Part shown: positions 15,098 to 16,271 of the stretch, one piece after another
Layout: every line of letters starts with the position of its first letter
Position numbering within the stretch: the first letter of the stretch is position 1
Position numbers and translations under genes: made by a program
Notes under the pieces: model-generated
Seen by the model: only the letters and a program-made list of their open reading frames with translations
Database searches by the model: none
What the model was told of the DNA's origin: nothing
DNA from: Desulfobacteraceae bacterium
GTDB lineage: Bacteria > Desulfobacterota > DSM-4660 > Desulfatiglandales > Desulfatiglandaceae
Assembly: GCA_013203065.1 (NCBI GenBank)
Contig: JABMQV010000665.1
Coordinates: forward strand, 1-16,271
Length of the DNA: 16,271 nucleotides
Direction of reading: 5' to 3'

Positions 15098-16054
15098 TTA
15101 TCCCCGCATCAGGGCCACAGTCAACGAATACACCTTTTGCCTGGCATCGTTGAAGACACCTGAAAGGTTTAGGGAATGGTTGGCAAAGATACTTCCGGGG
15201 TCTCCATTAAAAACAACGAGGGGTTCAAAGTGACACCGGTAAAGCTCTTCCAAGATTTTATCAACGAGCCTGACCGAATTCTTATCCTTGAGGACACTGA
15301 TGAAGTCTATCCGTATGGCCTTAAAGGATTCATAGAGCGCATAGGCAACGCCCTGAGCGTAATAGAAGTTGTCGTCAATACCATGCCAGGGGATATTGAT
15401 TTTCACCGTTTTGCCGCCCTTGGGGCCGTTTTCGGTCTCTTCGTCAAACGTCAGGACCGCATCCATATCACGGGGGGCATTCACGAGTCGGGTGTTTACT
15501 CCGCCCATCAGTGACGCATATTGATTAAGGAGTTCAACCAGGTTGTCCGCCCTTGGGTAAAAGTGGGATTTTCCTACCAGGAGCGCCTTCTGAAAGGCCG
15601 CCAGGTTTTCCGCGGCAAGTTCCCATTTGCTTTCCGCGGACGGGAACCACCACTTGTAAGGGTCGTTTGAAAGGGTTGTAAAGGCGCCTTCGGCATAAGG
15701 GTCAAGCTTGTCCGTGGTCCTCATGCGGGTGAGGTTGTCTCTCAGGACCCGGACGTTGTACCTGACGACCTCCAGCACGCCGATCTGGAAATTGGGCATA
15801 TTATCCAACAAGACGGTAGGCCAAAAGATGTCATTGGGCAGCCAGTTCTCGTACATCTGTTCTATAAGAATTTTATTGATGTTTATAAAGGCCGCTCCTT
15901 TTACACTGGTATCCAGGGGGCCCATGACAATCCTGCCGGGCTTACGGGCATTGTCGGCCATGACGATGACCACGAATAGAACGAAAGCGAAAATCACAAT
16001 CAGAATCGTAAGCCCTCGTTTCGGCTTGTCCTTTTCTCGGCGAGTAGATTTCAT
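15098..16054 (-). CDS. DUF2333-like single-pass membrane protein
   Basis: The 318-residue protein has a basic N-terminus (KSTRREKDKPKR), one membrane segment at about 15-33 (LTILIVIFAFVLFVVIVMA), and a long soluble part, probably outside the membrane. Blocks such as YKWWFPSAESKWELAAENL and VNIPWHG-like KINIPWHGIDDNFYYAQG, and the length, recall DUF2333 (PF10095) from memory; function is unknown in that family. No catalytic motif is visible and there are few cysteines. It has a strong promoter upstream and a good ribosome site (AAAGG before the ATG at 16054). It precedes hypA by 84 nt on the same strand, so it may share a transcript with the hyp genes, but no evidence links it to hydrogenase. 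Confidence 0.75.
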   Translation of the reverse strand: MKSTRREKDKPKRGLTILIVIFAFVLFVVIVMADNARKPGRIVMGPLDTSVKGAAFININKILIEQMYENWLPNDIFWPTVLLDNMPNFQIGVLEVVRYNVRVLRDNLTRMRTTDKLDPYAEGAFTTLSNDPYKWWFPSAESKWELAAENLAAFQKALLVGKSHFYPRADNLVELLNQYASLMGGVNTRLVNAPRDMDAVLTFDEETENGPKGGKTVKINIPWHGIDDNFYYAQGVAYALYESFKAIRIDFISVLKDKNSVRLVDKILEELYRCHFEPLVVFNGDPGSIFANHSLNLSGVFNDARQKVYSLTVALMRG

Positions 16055-16130
16055 GATCCTTTACCCCTCTAAGGATTTACCAAATCGTTGTGATCTGGAA
16101 GGTTAAATGGAAAACTGGATGGACCTGTCT

Positions 16131-16160
16131 ATATTAGAAAGGGGACGGCCATATTGTCAA
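16131..16160 (-). promoter_or_regulatory. Sigma70-type promoter before the DUF2333 and hyp genes
   Basis: On the minus strand TTGACA (16160-16155, six of six) and TAATAT (16136-16131, four of six) are 18 nt apart. The predicted start near 16124 gives a leader of about 70 nt. It begins 28 nt after the stop of the probable gene at the right edge and may drive the whole group down to the kinase. Confidence 0.6.
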
Positions 16161-16187
16161 TAAAGTAATGAAAACAGGCCGCCAATA

Positions 16188-16271
16188 TCACGGGAAAATC
16201 AGCTTGCGTAGTTGATGAATAATCTCGATTCCTATGGTGATGGGAAACCCGTCTTCGGTGTGTTCAGGACG
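16188..16271 (-). CDS. Possible 3' end of an unidentified gene cut by the right edge
   Basis: From the right edge, minus-strand frame one is open for 27 codons and stops at TGA (16190-16188). The peptide ends IGIEIIHQLRKLIFP, a plausible protein C-terminus, and a promoter for the next gene follows the stop. The other two minus frames close within 13 codons. A plus-strand frame from ATG 16215 is also open to the edge, so the strand choice is not certain. I do not recognise the family. Confidence 0.35.
   Translation of the reverse strand, partial: RPEHTEDGFPITIGIEIIHQLRKLIFP

Noticed and set aside
16215..16271. Plus-strand open frame MNNLDSYGDG running off the right edge
   Set aside because: No ribosome site is visible and the minus-strand frame ends more naturally before a promoter, though neither is proven.

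Overview
The window holds fifteen recognisable protein genes plus a probable gene end at the right edge. I see no rRNA, tRNA, CRISPR array, insertion sequence or prophage genes. The gene families (fmt-DUF116-rsmB-rpe order, a hyp maturation operon, DUF2333, a Fur protein fused to FeoA) and the degenerate 7-nt repeats between genes suggest a deltaproteobacterium (Desulfobacterota), perhaps an anaerobic hydrogenase-bearing sulfate reducer or relative. This is inferred from gene content, not from a marker gene.

Left part, minus strand (1-3402). A universal stress protein gene runs off the left edge and has a near-consensus sigma70 promoter. To its right lies a 286-nt gap with that promoter, a perfect inverted repeat and a 7-nt repeat tract. 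Next comes a likely minus-strand operon, read from right to left: an HD-domain phosphohydrolase (YfbR/HDDC2-like), a CbpA-type J-protein, and a PP-loop ATPase that resembles tRNA thiolases.

Centre, plus strand (3592-9714). The order is def, fmt, a DUF116 membrane protein, rsmB, rpe, an MBL-fold hydrolase, and a Fur-FeoA fusion regulator. From fmt onward the genes overlap or lie within about 40 nt of each other, so they are probably one transcript. The first part handles the formyl-methionine cycle (Fmt adds formyl to Met-tRNA, Def removes it from new proteins) and rRNA methylation. Rpe belongs to the pentose phosphate pathway, and the last gene ties the operon to metal or iron sensing. Divergent candidate promoters lie back to back between the HD gene and def.

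Right part, minus strand (16054 down to 9707). The order is a DUF2333-like membrane protein, hypA, hypB, hypF, hypD, and a small kinase-fold protein. HypA/HypB insert nickel into [NiFe]-hydrogenase. HypF makes the carbamoyl group for the cyanide ligands, and HypD is the scaffold for Fe(CN)2CO assembly. hypC and hypE, normally needed for the same pathway, are not in the window, and the kinase occupies the place after hypD. A second, longer 7-nt repeat tract separates hypA from hypB. The kinase and fur-feoA genes meet tail to tail with an 8-nt overlap.

The best candidates for something little described are the Fur-FeoA fusion, the kinase attached to an incomplete hyp set, and the two phase-keeping heptanucleotide tracts. 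Nothing here is clearly a wholly new system.
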